Positions 23,053 to 35,239 of a DNA stretch of 64,000 nt are shown in pieces. The stretch is taken from NCBI GenBank assembly GCA_017893485.1, contig CM030366.1, positions 50,155,065-50,219,064 of the forward strand, read 5' to 3'. Position 1 is the stretch's first letter. Each line of letters opens with the position of its first letter. The DNA comes from Hemerocallis citrina. Its lineage: Eukaryota; Streptophyta; Magnoliopsida; Asparagales; Asphodelaceae. The translations under genes were made by a program, and so were the position numbers. The notes beneath the pieces are model-generated. The model saw nothing but the letters and a program-made list of their open reading frames with translations, searched no databases and was not told where the DNA came from.

Positions 23053-23379
23053 CAGGACTGTGAAATTTTGTGGGAGAGTAGTTGAAGATATTCTTTTACA
23101 CTGTAGTGAGGAATATGACATCGGAAGCTAATGCTATTAAATAGGAGTAACATTTATACTTTGTTGAGAAATGTATGCATAAAACTTCAGAAAGTAACAT
23201 TAAATAGCGCTATTTTTAGTGGATGAAGTATTATAACTGATTTTTAGAGCAAGTTACTTACATTGAGCATTGGACCTCTTCATTTTTAAGTCGTAGACAG
23301 ACTTCCAACATGCCACGACTAGAATGTTTTTTCAAAGAGTGATGTTACACCGACTTTCAAAATCACTATATTTCTTTTC

Positions 23380-24240
23380 GAGTAATGCTTCATCCACTAC
23401 CAATTTCACTGCCATTCTTTTCACTATCTTAGAGCATCCACAGTGGTGTTTCTCATTTGGCCAAAAATGACTGCAACAGTAATAGCAAATAGGATCGATC
23501 GCTGCAGTGGTCGTTTGCTATATTGTTCGTCAAAAATTGAGTGGGACGGTATATCATATACCGTCTCAACTTTTAAAATTAAATTTAAAAAGTTAATTAC
23601 TTATTAACTATTAAACTATATTAATTAAATAAATTAAATAATATAATAATAACTAAACCTAATTAAACAACTACCTAAGCCTAATTAACTACCTAAACCT
23701 ACCCACTTTTTCATCCGGATTATGTGGACGGGGAATCACTCCATGGACGTGGAATGATTCCCCGTCCCACCATTTGGATTTTTTTTTTTTTTCTAATCGG
23801 CCAATCATGGCCATTCATTTAAAAAAAATAAAAATAAAATAAAGGTGAACGACGGGATATGATATCCCATCTGACCCTTTTTTTTTAAAAAAAATAAATA
23901 AAATTTACCAGACGGTATAAGATACCCCGTCTGTTGATAATAAAAATATATTAAAATTTGAGAGACGGGGAATCATTCCCCATCCTTTATAATTTGAGAA
24001 TTCTCATTTTCGTTTCTCAAATTTGAGAAACAAATTTGAAACGTTTGCTAAAAAATGGCAAAATGAAAAACCATTGCAGCGCTTCGTTTTCTAAAAAATG
24101 GCAAATTGGCAATTTTAGAAAACCACTGTGGATGCTCTTAGGTGGCACTCATATTGAAGAGTTCGCCTACTTATTGGAGTGTGCTACCTAAGGTAGTGAA
24201 GAGAAATGTTGTGAAATTGGTAGTGGGTGTAGCATTACTC
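23380..24240. mobile_element. MB2: MITE with 9-bp target duplication, split by M5
   Basis: The ends GAGTAATGCTTCATCCACTA and TAGTGGGTGTAGCATTACTC are flanked by perfect TTTCTTTTC (23371-23379, 24241-24249). A 9-bp duplication indicates the Mutator superfamily. The two arms match MB1 (3542-3714). It is interrupted at CACTATCTTA by M5. Confidence 0.8.
23432..24137. mobile_element. M5: TTA-target-site MITE, intact ends, five palindromes
   Basis: GAGCATCCACAGTGG at the left and CCACTGTGGATGCTC at the right, flanked by TTA (23429-23431, 24138-24140); removing it restores MB2. Palindromes lie at 23543-23567 (GGACGGTATATC arm), 23726-23767 (two arms GACGGGGAATC around a spacer), 23851-23873, 23910-23933 and 23961-23985. 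The cores (TATAC or GGGAATCATTCCC) differ from the other M copies. Non-coding, 706 bp. Confidence 0.85.
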
Positions 24241-24462
24241 TTTCTTTTCACTACTTTAGGCGGCACATTACTAGTGGGGGGTGGGTATAGAGTAGGTGGT
24301 AGAAACCTCCAATAGTTGTCTGTCATCTAAGGTAGTGAAAAAAAATGTAGTAGTTTTGGTAGTGGGTATAACATTACTCTTTTCGAAACCAAATTTATGC
24401 CAAGTTTTTTTTTTCTCAAGAAAAAAAATTATGAAAAATTGAAAGAATTCATGCCTCCTAAG

Positions 24463-25359
24463 TAAGGCCGGCAACGGGCCAGTTTTGAGCCGGACTTATA
24501 CAAGCCCGAGTCCGCCCGAATTTTTATTTTGGGTCTGAACCGGGTCCGAATTTGAGTCGGACTGTAAAATTTAGGTCCATGCTCAGGTCCGAATAAATTC
24601 GAAAAGCCCGAGCCCAACTCTAAAATATCAAAAAAAAAATATTAGAAAAAGAAAAAAAAGAACTTATTTTTAATTTTTACTCTGAGGAAAGAGAGATAGA
24701 GAGAGAGAGGGTGTTGGTTTTGTTTATTAATTATTTTTTTGGGGAACTGGAGAGAGAGAGAGAGAGCTGGTTTTGTTTATTAATTATTTTTTTGGGGTAA
24801 CTGGATGGGGAGGGAGAGGTAACTGGATGGAGAGGGAGAGGGAGAGGGAGGGGGGTGATGTTTTTATTTATTTAATTTTTGTTAGGAACTTGAGAGACGC
24901 CGAGAGGGAAATAGAGAAAGAAGAAATAAGGGTATTAAATTTTATTTGTTTTTGTTTTGAGAACTGGAGAGAGAGAGAAAGAAAGACAAAAAAAGGGTAT
25001 CTGTTTTTAGATTTTTTAATTTTTTAAATTTTTTTGGGAACTGGAGAGAGAGAGAGAAAGAGATGGGGCTTTTACTTGACCGAGATAGACATAGAGATAG
25101 AGGCGGCTTGTGGTTTCGGTTTTTTTTTTTTTTTTTTACCCCTTTCTTTGGGAAACTGAAGGAACACTCGAGGGATCCATTAAACTCGGGTCGGATTCAG
25201 ATCGGACCTATATAAACCCGAACTCGGCCAAAAATTTAATTCAGACTCAACTATTGAGCCTGAGCCCAAAACGTTTGAAAAAAATCAGGTCCATATTCTA
25301 TTAAAATTGGGTCAAATTTGATTGGGCTTAGATCGGGTTCGGGTCAATTGCCGGCCTTA
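24463..25359. mobile_element. hAT-type non-autonomous element, 897 bp
   Basis: The termini TAAGGCCGGCAACGGGCC and GGTCAATTGCCGGCCTTA form imperfect inverted repeats, and the subterminal CGGGTCCGAA/TTCGGGT-type repeats are typical of plant hAT MITEs. The flanking 8-mers CTCCTAAG (24455-24462) and CTACTAAG (25360-25367) differ by one base, fitting an old 8-bp hAT duplication. The interior is GA-rich microsatellite (24690-25090). No transposase. Confidence 0.75.
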
Positions 25360-25548
25360 CTACTAAGTCAAATGGTTTTTCAATATAATATGTGAGCCAA
25401 GTGAAAAATTATTAGTTAATGCTAAATTTAGGATGCTTGAATTTTCATGAATTTAGACCAAATTTAGCGTACGTCCTTTTCCATCTTCAGCGATGCCTTC
25501 CATATGGTCACATGCGTTACTCGGGCCCACCATCATCCTAACCATTTT

Positions 25549-26558
25549 GAATTTTTTACCGTATTGACCCACTTTTTGAAATATTTTGCGATCGGACCTA
25601 CTTTGAAAAACATTTATCCAACTTACCCAGTTTTGGACATACTAGCATTAACCGTTATTGAAAATAACGGCATACGTTATTTATATGCCGTTGTTTCCAA
25701 TAGCGGCATCAGTTATTTTTTTTTTTTGCATGTCGCTATTTGGAGTAACATCATCAGTTAACTTATTCCTAATCGTGTACTCTCTATGTCTTGAAAAAAA
25801 ATGCAAGTGTAAAAAAATCCTGTAGCTGATGCCAATGTTTGGAACAACGGCAACAACATTACAGACGCCATTGTTAGGAATAACAACATCAGTTATATTA
25901 TTCATTGTTAGGGATAACTGATGCCGTTGTTTGAAACAACGGCAACAGTTCATTTTATTACTTATACTTGACTAATCTATTTCTGTGAACGTTTGCCGCT
26001 ATTTCTAAGAACGGCAACAGTTATCTCATGTCGTTGTTTGGAAAAATGATTGTGGAGAAAGAGAGTTTAATGAGTATTATAACTGATGTTGTTCTTCCAA
26101 ATAACAGCATGAGATAACTGTTGCCGTTCTCACAAATAGCGGCAACAGTTTTCAACAAATAGATTAACCAAGTATAAGTAATAAAATGAACTATTGTCGC
26201 TGTTCCAAACAACTACATCAGTTGTTCCCTAACAATGAATATTATAATTGATGCCACTATTCCTAACAACGACATCTATAATGCTATTGCCGCTGTTCCA
26301 AACAACGACATCAGCTATAGAATTTTTTTACACTTGCATTTTTTCCAAGCCAGAGAGAGTACATGATTGTGAATAAGTTAACTGATGCCGTTACTCCAAA
26401 TAGTGGCATGCGATTTTTTTTAATAGATGCCGCTATTTGGAAGAATGACATGGTATTAACCTATGCCGTTATTTTCAATAACGGTTAATGTTGACATGTC
26501 CAAAACTGGATCAGTTGAGTAAATATTTTCGTAAGTGGGTTAGTACAGAAAAAAATTC
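25549..26558. mobile_element. Foldback element, ~1 kb inverted repeat
   Basis: Left arm 25549-~26045 and right arm ~26085-26558 are inverted copies along their length, starting GAATTTTTTACCGTATTGAC and the complement of TTAGTACAGAAAAAAATTC. Each arm contains many copies of a ~20-bp palindrome built on GCCGTTGTT/AACAACGGC, such as 25922-25943. The unpaired centre is only about 40 bp. No coding capacity. Flanking 9-mers are at best weakly similar, so superfamily is uncertain (Mutator-like foldback is likely). Confidence 0.75.
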
Positions 26559-26773
26559 AATGTTTTTCCTAAGTACTACTCTTCTCTTCTCGCCCTGACA
26601 TTAATGGTGGTGGGTTTGGATAAACTGAATTTGTGGGCTTGTAGGCCCTGCAGTGTTTTTTCGTAGATGCTTTTTTCTGGTTAAATTATACTAGTCGTTG
26701 GAGGCACCCTGTGAGAGAAAAATGTGGCCGCTTCTTCATTGAAAAGGACTTCATTGTTCTTTTAAATTACTGG

Positions 26774-29700
26774 TGTAACCCCCGTTCTCGCAAATACATA
26801 TTCCGAAGTATTTTCTGTATTTTGATTATTTATAAACTCATTTTCTTTAAATTCATTTTTGGATCTTCTATCAAAGTCTTTTCTAATCGACAATTATATT
26901 TATTTCGACTGATACTATATTTTAACTTTATTTTCTACTCCTAACCGATCGACTATTTACATTTTAGCCCAAATCAAATATATTATTACTGTTTGGAATT
27001 TAATAATTTTGTTAAACTCAAATCCCATTTTGATATATATTATAATTATTATTTCTTGATTGTTTATTAAAATTCAGCTGTTGTTATTTATTAATTTGCA
27101 AAAGCCTATAGATCTTAATCTATAATTTATTATATTTCGAGTATGAATTTTATGTATACTATCTGATTTAATTAATTAATTTGTACTATTATATCGCTAT
27201 TTATTATATTTTTGCCTAATCTTATTATTATTATTCTTTTCTTAATTATTTATTAATTTGTGAAGGTCCATAGATCTTAATCCATTTATTATTATTTATT
27301 ATTTTAGAGTCCAAACAAAGTATATTATTAATATATGATTATTCTAATTATTTGTAAAAAGTTCAATCTTAACCCAATTGTATTCTTCCAATTAAATTTA
27401 TTTTTGTTGAACCCTGATAATTTTGTTGTTCAACCTATTTAAATTTGTGCATTGTATATACCCAATTAGTCTATTAATAAATCCTATTTTATTTATTTAT
27501 TGTTTTCCCAATTGGATCTAAACCCAAAACCCTATAACTTTTCCTGTTGAATCGTAACTCGCAACCCGTACCTGCTAACCAGTTAACCCAATACCCTATA
27601 GCCCACAACCTAATAATCCCCTATAAATACTCTCATTATCATTAACCCTAATCATTATCATCAAATCCTTCTTCCGCCGCCGCTTTTCTTCTTTCGCTCC
27701 TTTGTTAATTTCGAAACCCACGACTGCAGCAACCTAGCGCCGCCTTCGACCTTCATCCCCGTCGACTGTCGCCCTGTCACCGCAGCCACCCTCAGTGCCA
27801 TTGCCACCAACATCATCAACATCCCCCGTTCTCCTCATCGCCCGAGTCGCAACCACCGCAGCAACCAACTCCACCTCCATCCTTGTCTTCATCCTTATCC
27901 TCACTGCAATCCCGAGCGTCCCTCGCCTCCCGTCGGCTGCCCTTCACCGCCTGTGTACAGCAATCGCCATCCTTCCTCGACCTTGAGCACCCCCACGCTC
28001 GACCACCTTCCCTCGATGCTCCCGGTCTCCCTCAGTCACCGCTCTGCAATCCCCTGCATCTTCCACCGCAGCCCTGCGCATCGTCGACGCCTACAACCAC
28101 TTCACCACCGACTACCACCATCAAGCCCCCTCGTCATCGTTGCCGCCATCAATAACGCCAGCGAGCCCACTTGCTACCGTTATCACTGCTGCCATTGCCG
28201 CTGTTTTCTGTGTGCACATGTGTGTGTACCGGCGTTGTGCGTGCTTCGGGTGCACGTGCTACTATTGCTGCGCGTGTATTGTTGCCGCCGTTGGATCTCT
28301 TCATTCATTTTCATTCACATTTGGGTTAATCGTCAATAAGGCAAGTCACTTTTCACTCTCAAATCATTATTGTATATCATTCGAACCTCTCATGGAAACT
28401 CCGCAAGTTAATCATGAATTATTTATCGTATTGTTATATGGTTTATCTTCCGTCGAGTATTACATGAGCTAACCTAAGATATTCTTGACTTCGTGCCATT
28501 ATTGACTCTAAAATATCTAATTTTTCATTCATTCATGTTGTATTGATAATAGAAGTTATTCATACATGACCGCACAAATAGACTATTGTAGAATTAATTA
28601 TTAGGTTGTTGTGCTTGAATGATTGATTGATGCCTTGTTTGATGTTAAACTAGTGTATGGCTATATTCTTCATTGTACTTACCATGTTATTGTGCTTACC
28701 ACGCTGAATATATAAGATTTGTTAACTATTCAGTTGAAGTTCATCATATTTATATCGCTTTTATTTCATGAAATATGTTAAACCCTGATTTTCACTGTCT
28801 GCCTGAAACTTGTGAGATCTTTTTGACCCAATATTTGACATAAAAAAATATAGCTTTCTAAACAAAAATTGTAGCCCTATGTTTCTAGTTTCCAGATTAT
28901 CTAAAATATTTGAGTTCCGAGTTTTATTGCAAGAGTTATGGTATTTTTACTACTGCTGCATTTTTACTTCCATAATTCCTGATTCATTTATTTCTTCATG
29001 TTTAAGTTATTAAAAAGCTAAGTTAATGATAGAATATCGTTCTAATAAATTTCAGATTATTAGTTAACATGATTAAGGCTTGACAAATATTTTTGATGAA
29101 TTTAAAATTGGGTTTTACTGATTTTACAAATATAACAACTTGATCTTGATTTTTTATTAGAACATGTAATCTGTAAAGAACGATGTAATTAACCTATCTA
29201 TTATTATCGGATTTCGTATTTTAAATATGCGTTGGAACCGGGTAGGAGTATACTTTCTAGAAATTCTGACGGATCCAATTTTGGATTTCTGTAGCAACCG
29301 AAAACTTGATTTTGGTACAATAAACTATTGCTGTCCAGAATTGTGTTTCCATATTTTCTTAATATAATTGTATATATATCGTTATATTGACTGGATGGAA
29401 GTGTATAAATTACATTGCATGATCCTAATATACTATTGTCATCATTCCAATTGTCCCATTCTAATTGAACGTCATATTGTTACTTCTATCAATACCATCA
29501 TTCATCAAATTTCTCTAAATTGCATAATGTATTGATTTTATCGATAAAGTATTTAACAAGCCGGGGTTTAAGTGTTGACTTAAGTAGTGGACAATATAGA
29601 GACTGTACTCAGAAGAGGGGGACCGTGTTTCTCCAAAATATTGTGTCGGCTATTATTTATCGATTGATTTTTGGATTACTGACCACAGTATCCCAATTCA

Positions 29701-30564
29701 TCGTGCAGTGCTTATCGTGCCGAATAGTGCTTATCGTTTATCGTGCAACGGAGTTGATATCGTTGTTATTTAGTGTTATCGTGTCAAGTACATTAACTAT
29801 AGAGCCCACCACTAGAGTCTAAACGATATTGATTGTATGTACGGAACCTGTGGTATGGGACGCAGTAGTACGTGCATTAGTTATGCTAAAAACTAATAGA
29901 CTTAAGAATTGACCCAATATTGACACTACATGTTGAACATCGTCATTGCTATTGATATTGAACATTGTTTATTGATATTGACATCGACCATTATGTGTTG
30001 ATATCGAATATTGAAATATCGCTTATTGTTAGACCATCGCATTGTTACCATTGATATTGATTATTGCTATCGTCCATTGTTATTGATTCCTTTTATTTTA
30101 TTGAATTCATTGTTATACTGTATTTCCATCGTTCATTGCTTTCTCTACTTAATGTCCATGACTTGCTCTAAGGACAATTTTCTCTTCTTTTTAGATAAGA
30201 TATTCACAGGTGATCAAGGAGAGTTATCTGCAGGACTTGGAGAACAGTCTTTCTGAGGATTTATTGCATCCTAGATTGATCGATATTTTTTGGACTTCTT
30301 GCATTGAGTTTTATTAAACATTGTATTATGGGCTTTTGACCCAGAGATTGTTATTTTGTTTCCAGACATTAGATTATCGTATTTAGTTGTTTCATGTTTA
30401 TTCCAAGTATTGTTATTCATGTGATTGTTCTTATTGCATGCGTGGTTGTATCTATCTTGTTATAATGTTGAGTTAAACAATAACAGCTTATGGATGACGC
30501 AAGTCATTCGCTAGGCCAATGTCACGCGCTTGTGTTCAGTGTTTTTGGGAAGCGGGGCGTGATA
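26774..30564 (+). mobile_element. Solo LTR of a gypsy family (C family), 3.8 kb
   Basis: Starts TGTAACCCCCGTTCTCGC and ends GGGAAGCGGGGCGTGATA (consensus end would be GACA). Flanking ACTGG and GCTGG differ at one base. The 3' half matches, in reverse, the LTR at 51804-53511 (GGCACGAAGTCAAGAAT, TGACTTAAGTAGTGGACAAT and the terminal GGGGCGTGA). Promoter-like CTATAAATA at 27621 is followed by a GC-rich leader (27670-28290). No internal domain is present, so it is read as a solo LTR; a degenerate priming-site-like TGGTATTGCC right after the end leaves a truncated element possible. Confidence 0.7.
27621..27629 (+). promoter_or_regulatory. TATA box of the C-family LTR
   Basis: CTATAAATA about 45 bp upstream of a sharp shift to a C-rich leader with CTTC/CCG repeats, as expected at an LTR transcription start. 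Confidence 0.5.
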
Positions 30565-30674
30565 GCTGGTATTGCCACTGGCTGTATATGAGGGGAAAAA
30601 ACTGCTGTAATTAATTTGTGGAGGTATATAAAAAAGAGAATACTTATATGAGTACATTAAGAGACACGATGTTA

Positions 30675-31412
30675 GAGCATCCACAACGATTTGCTATTTT
30701 GGCAGTTTTGCCATTTTTTAGCAAATGATGCTCTGCAATGGTTTGCTATTTTTTCATTGTTTAGCAAAATCGCTACAGCATCGTATTATATTTGGCAATG
30801 GATTTGGCAATATGCATAATTCAGGAGACGAAACATGATGTTTCGTCCATCGTATTTTAATATATTTTAAATGCATCGGACGAAACATCAACTCAAAAGA
30901 GAATTTATTGAATTTAAAAAGCCACAAAAATAGAAACTTTCCAAGAATTTAAAATATTTAATAAGTTAAATAAATAAATAGTTAGTTAATTATAATTAAT
31001 TACCTTATTAGCTTATTTAATATTTAATTAGTTAGTTAGTTAATTATGATTAGTAAGTTTAATAGTGATTATTGGGCTTTGAAATTGACAGCAAGGCTTT
31101 GATTTTGGCAAATGTCTTGGATGAAACATCATGTTTTGTTCGATACTTTATCATTTTTGCAAAAAATGTCCGGACAAAACATGATGTTTCATCCGAGGCA
31201 AATTTTTTCTCCCTCCGACGAAACATCTACGCAGGAAAAAAAGACCAGCCATTTTTTAAATTTTTTTAAAAAAAATTTCTGACTAAACATCATGTTTCGT
31301 CCGTTCGATTTTTCCTCTACTTTGCTATTTTTTAGCATTTCACTACTACAGCAAACATCAAAATTGATATTGTTATTTTGCCATTTTGTAGCATGCACCA
31401 CTGTGGTTGCTC
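30675..31412. mobile_element. M6: TTA-target-site MITE with AAACATCATGTTT palindromes
   Basis: Left end GAGCATCCACAACG, right end CCACTGTGGTTGCTC, TTA on both sides (30672-30674, 31413-31415). Full palindromes lie at 30825-30848, 31119-31142, 31172-31195 and 31281-31303 (GACGAAACATGA pairing with its complement), with half-copies near 30878 and 31217. 738 bp, non-coding. Confidence 0.85.
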
Positions 31413-31472
31413 TTATGCAAATATTTTAGCGTTCTTGGAAAAAAAGATAGGTGGGGTTGGGATTATAATATA

Positions 31473-31628
31473 CTAGTAATTTGTACGTGCGATGCATGTC
31501 TTAAAAAAATATATTTTTAAAAGTAAAAACTCCGACGTAGTCTGACCTCGTATTTGAGACATTCTTTATATTGATTATGCACGACCGATGCACGAGTTTG
31601 CTTGTAACCCAAACTCTCCCATTATAAG
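31473..31628 (-). mobile_element. Second mini-Helitron, 5' end cut by gypsy element B
   Basis: The same 3' structure as the 18081 copy: hairpin around ACGTGCGATGCATGT, then CTAG/T at 31473. The body matches that copy (CTCCGACGTAG; CATTCTTTATATTGATTATG; TCTCCCATTATAA). The 5' TC end is missing because element B begins at 31629. Confidence 0.7.
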
Positions 31629-34600
31629 TGTCATGCCCTACTTCCCAAAAGAATACAGAATACGAGTACGTAACAAGCCCAGCGAATAGTTTTCATCATT
31701 CGTAATCTGTAAGGATCAACTCAATAGTAAACAGAAAGATACAACCATGCATGCATGAAACAAATCTCAAAATCACATGAATTAATTGAAATAAAAAACA
31801 TAATTCTCAAATAAAAACAAGATCTGGAAAACAATAAAACTCTGGGCCACACATGCTCAATTCCAAAGTATAAGGTAGCAATAAAAGAACTGAGAAACTC
31901 GATGCCGAAATAAACTAAAGCATAAAAGATCCCAATCAAAAGCTTAGAACACTTGATCGCTTACTCCTGCAGGTAACTGGTCTTCAAAACCTGTATAATT
32001 ATCATTTTGAAAGAAACAGGGAAGCGGGAAAACAATATGCCGTTAGTGCAAGCTACATGCCGCAAGTAGTACATGCAAAGAAGGTACAGAAACAAGGTAA
32101 ATAAGAATACAGAGTGGGAAACAAGAATCAAGAGTACCGAACATCGCATGACAGGAATGTAACAGATAAATAGAGTCAAATAAACTAATAAGCAAGTAAA
32201 CAGAATCATATAACAAAATCAGGTAACAGATAACATGTAAACTTGTAACAGATATCAGGTAACATGTGAAACAGATGACATGAATATACAAGTGAAACAT
32301 ATTATTCTTATGTCTTTTTAATCATATCTAATGCATCACTCATGCGTCCCTTACCACATGGTTGCTGACATACAAACAAGTTACGTTTAGATTTAGTGGT
32401 GGATTCTATAGGGCCGTGTACTTAGGCATCATATAAACAGATAAACATATAAACTGAAATAGATAAACAGACCCATGAATCATATAATCAGTATTCATAC
32501 AAACAGATGGGACCCTACGGGTCTCCTTCCTGTACACCTTTCCATAGGGAAGAATGTAGTCAGGTAATCATATAAACAGATAAATAGATAAACAAATAAC
32601 ATATGGAAAACACGAGCTCCCTTCTGAGTACACTTTCCTATATTGTCCACTACCAAATCTTTCCCTTAAACCCCGGCTTGTTACTTATTCTTTTTACCAA
32701 AACAAACATGAATGTGCAAAATCAGGGACATGTAAACATGACCAGGATAGAAGCCAAGTTCAGACTGAGCGGAAAATATGTTCGGCTTGCCATAAACAAA
32801 ATTATAAATATTGAAACAACAAGAACTCCAATTCTGGATAGCAGGACGTTGCTGTACCAAAACTGGAATTCCTGCTGCTACAGAAAAGCCAATCTGGATT
32901 CGTTAGAAGTTTTAGAAACTAGACTCTCTTCCGGTTCTAGCTCATATACACACGATATATAAAAGTCAAAGAAACTATGTTCAAATTCTAATTCTTTACA
33001 GATTTCGTGTTCAGGTAGAAACTTAGGGTACAATTCCTATATTCATAAATCAGTAAAAATTTATTCAAAAATTCTATTAAAATTTATAATAAGGTTCTTA
33101 ATCATGTTAGGCAACATACTGGAATATATCATGGCATAATTCACACTATTACTCTGACTTTTAACTTAATAACCAAATCCATATACCATAAATCAGAAAT
33201 CTGGAAAATCTAAAGTAATCATCATTAAAAATGAGATAACTCGCACATCACAAATCGGATTTCAGATCCGTCATATGTTCTAGAAACTAGAAACAAAGGT
33301 TTACATTTCATGTCCACAAACTCAGTCATGATTCTGACATTAACATGGTTTAATTCGTCGTGCCAAATCAGGACAACAGTAAATGAGATTTCTTTTGCAT
33401 GAATTATAACATTAATAGTAACTACAATGGGTCCAAGTTGATGTATAATGCAAATCATAATTTAACGGGTATTCAAATCAGCACGCCATGTCTACTCTCA
33501 AACTCATTAAGCGAAGCATTATTAACATGTTTAACATACAAACAAAACATCTATACTCATAGTGATTCATGGACATGCATTCACATAGATAAATATCTAG
33601 ATCTAATTCATGTTCGTGTAATGGATGTAATTACGAAATGTTTGTGATCCTTTACGATTACGGAATTGACAGAAATAAATCAAATGGTAGGGTTAAGATC
33701 ATCAATGGGTAAAACATGAAGAATGAGTCACAACGATGAATCTACTTGCAGAATTTCAAAAAAAATTGATTGTACGAGGAAACAAAAAAGATTCATACAA
33801 GGATACTTGCCTTGTAAGGATTATATGACGATGACGAAAACTCGCGAACACAAACCCACGAACCAAGCACATGAACGAGGCACGAACTCGCACGAACAGA
33901 ATCACGAACACACGCGACGAACCATGGCGACGGAACGACTGCGACGATGGTCGCTAGCTGACCTTGGGTCTGAATGCAGTCGGGGCTGCTGTTGCACTGT
34001 GTAGAGGCAATCTAGGATGAGTACAGGGACAGGGGAGGTGTGGATATGTGATGGTGGGCGATGGCGATGATGGTGAGCGATGGGTTTCGGTGGGTGCAGT
34101 TTGACGGGAGGTGGATGGCGACGGAGGAAGGTGGGGTGCAAGTGCGGGGTGCAGCATAGGGAGAAGAGAGAGAGGGTCGGGGGGTGCTGGTGGTGCAGGA
34201 TGGAGGATGGCAAGGTGGATGGTCGGGGGTTCGAGGAGGATGACAGGGGAGAAGGATCGATGATGGAGAAGGTGGCGACGAGGCTGAGGAGGAGGAAGAG
34301 GAAGGGTGCGGGAGTAGGGGATGACAGCTTGTTAGGAGATATTAGGGTCTGCTAATGATGATTAGGGTTAGGGGTTAAGGAGGGTTATATATAGGATTAG
34401 AATCAGGGTAATGGGCTATTGGGTTAATGGGTATAGGGTTTAGGATCCAATAGGAAAAGAATAATTAATAGGATTATAATAAGATTAATTTGGGGATGAA
34501 AATATGCAAAAATTTGAATAAGATGAACAACAAAATTTTAGGCTCAACAGAAAATAAAAAATTAAATAGATTGGGAGACAAAAATTGAGTTGAAGGCAAT

Positions 34601-34699
34601 AATGAATTCCATTATAGAGCAACAAATTACAAGGGTACAGATATAGAACAATGAATAAAAATACCAAGAAAAATACAATAACTGAAAATAGGGGTTACA
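31629..34699 (-). repeat. 3' LTR of gypsy B, 3071 bp
   Basis: Plus-strand borders are TGTCATGCCCTACTTCCC and GGGGTTACA. The right side matches the starts of LTRs A and C. A TATA motif (34385-34394) and a GC-rich leader (33900-34330) lie in the expected order on the minus strand. The conserved block CCTATATTGTCCACTA followed by TTAAACCCCGGCTT lies at 32638-32680. Confidence 0.8.
34385..34394 (-). promoter_or_regulatory. TATA box of LTR B
   Basis: CTATATATAA on the minus strand, immediately followed on that strand by AACCCTCC and then the GC-rich leader. Equivalent TATA boxes occur in both LTRs of A. Confidence 0.5.
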
Positions 34700-34727
34700 A
34701 TAAGAGTAATGCTACGCCTACAATCTT

Positions 34728-35159
34728 TCAACTATCTTTTTCTTTACAAAAAGAAGCAAAAGAAGCTACTGGAATAGATAAGGGAACTTCTTCTGGATCT
34801 CCTCCAATTTCCAAGTCGACTTCCCTGGCGAGTGAGGATTCCAAGAAACTCGAAACCAATCTCATGACCTTGTTCTTCAATACCTTCTCCCGCCTATCCA
34901 AGATGGCAACCGGTTGGACTTCACAAGATAGATCTTGCTGCAATCTGATGTACTTCCTCAGTTGTGAGACGTGGAACACATCATGAACCCCTGACAAGGC
35001 TGGTGGTAGTGCAAGTCTGTAAGCTACCTTGCCTACTCGCTCCACAATGTCAAACGACCCAATAAACCTGGAGCTTAGCTTGCCCTTACCTCCAAAGCGA
35101 ATAACACCTTTCCGCGGCGAAACCTTGAGAAAGACATGATCTCCTGCCTCAAATTCCAA
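34728..35159 (-). pseudogene. Gypsy B pol C-terminus after integrase, chromodomain-like
   Basis: Begins MEFEAGDHVFLKVSPRKG, the conserved GPY/F-type module that follows the integrase core, with the KLSSRFIGSFDI and ALPPALSGVHDVFHVSQLRK motifs. The last third is diverged from the WELE...PHLF chromodomain end seen in A. The sequence between its stop and the LTR (34700-34727) lacks the polypurine tract found in A. Confidence 0.8.
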
Positions 35160-35239
35160 TGGTCTTCGATGAACATCGGCCCACTTCCTCTGCCTGTCCT
35201 ACGTTGCTTGCAAATGTTTCCTGATCTGAGCCACTGCAT

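Larger units (their letters stand above)
23337..24379. mobile_element. MB3: MITE of the GAGTAATGC family, split by MB2
   Basis: The left piece 23337-23379 (GAGTGATGTTACACC) and right piece 24241-24379 (ending TAACATTACTC) are the two ends of one element. Its left arm is shortened; the right arm retains CACTACTTTAGGCGGCAC and its inverted partner. It hosts MB2, which hosts M5. The flanks TTTTTCAAA and TTTTCGAAA may be a decayed 9-bp duplication. Confidence 0.65.

Noticed and set aside
24773..25027. Glu/Arg-rich frame in the hAT element
   Set aside because: Produced by GAGA microsatellite.
27795..28339. Pro/His/Ser-rich frames in the solo LTR 26774-30564
   Set aside because: They fall in the C-rich leader after the LTR TATA box; equivalent frames in the GC-rich leaders of LTRs A and B differ completely.
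30565..30674. TGGTATTGCC after the solo LTR considered as a real primer-binding site with an internal domain
   Set aside because: Poor match to the Met-tRNA site and M6 begins about 100 bp later; no gag-like sequence. A truncated element remains possible.
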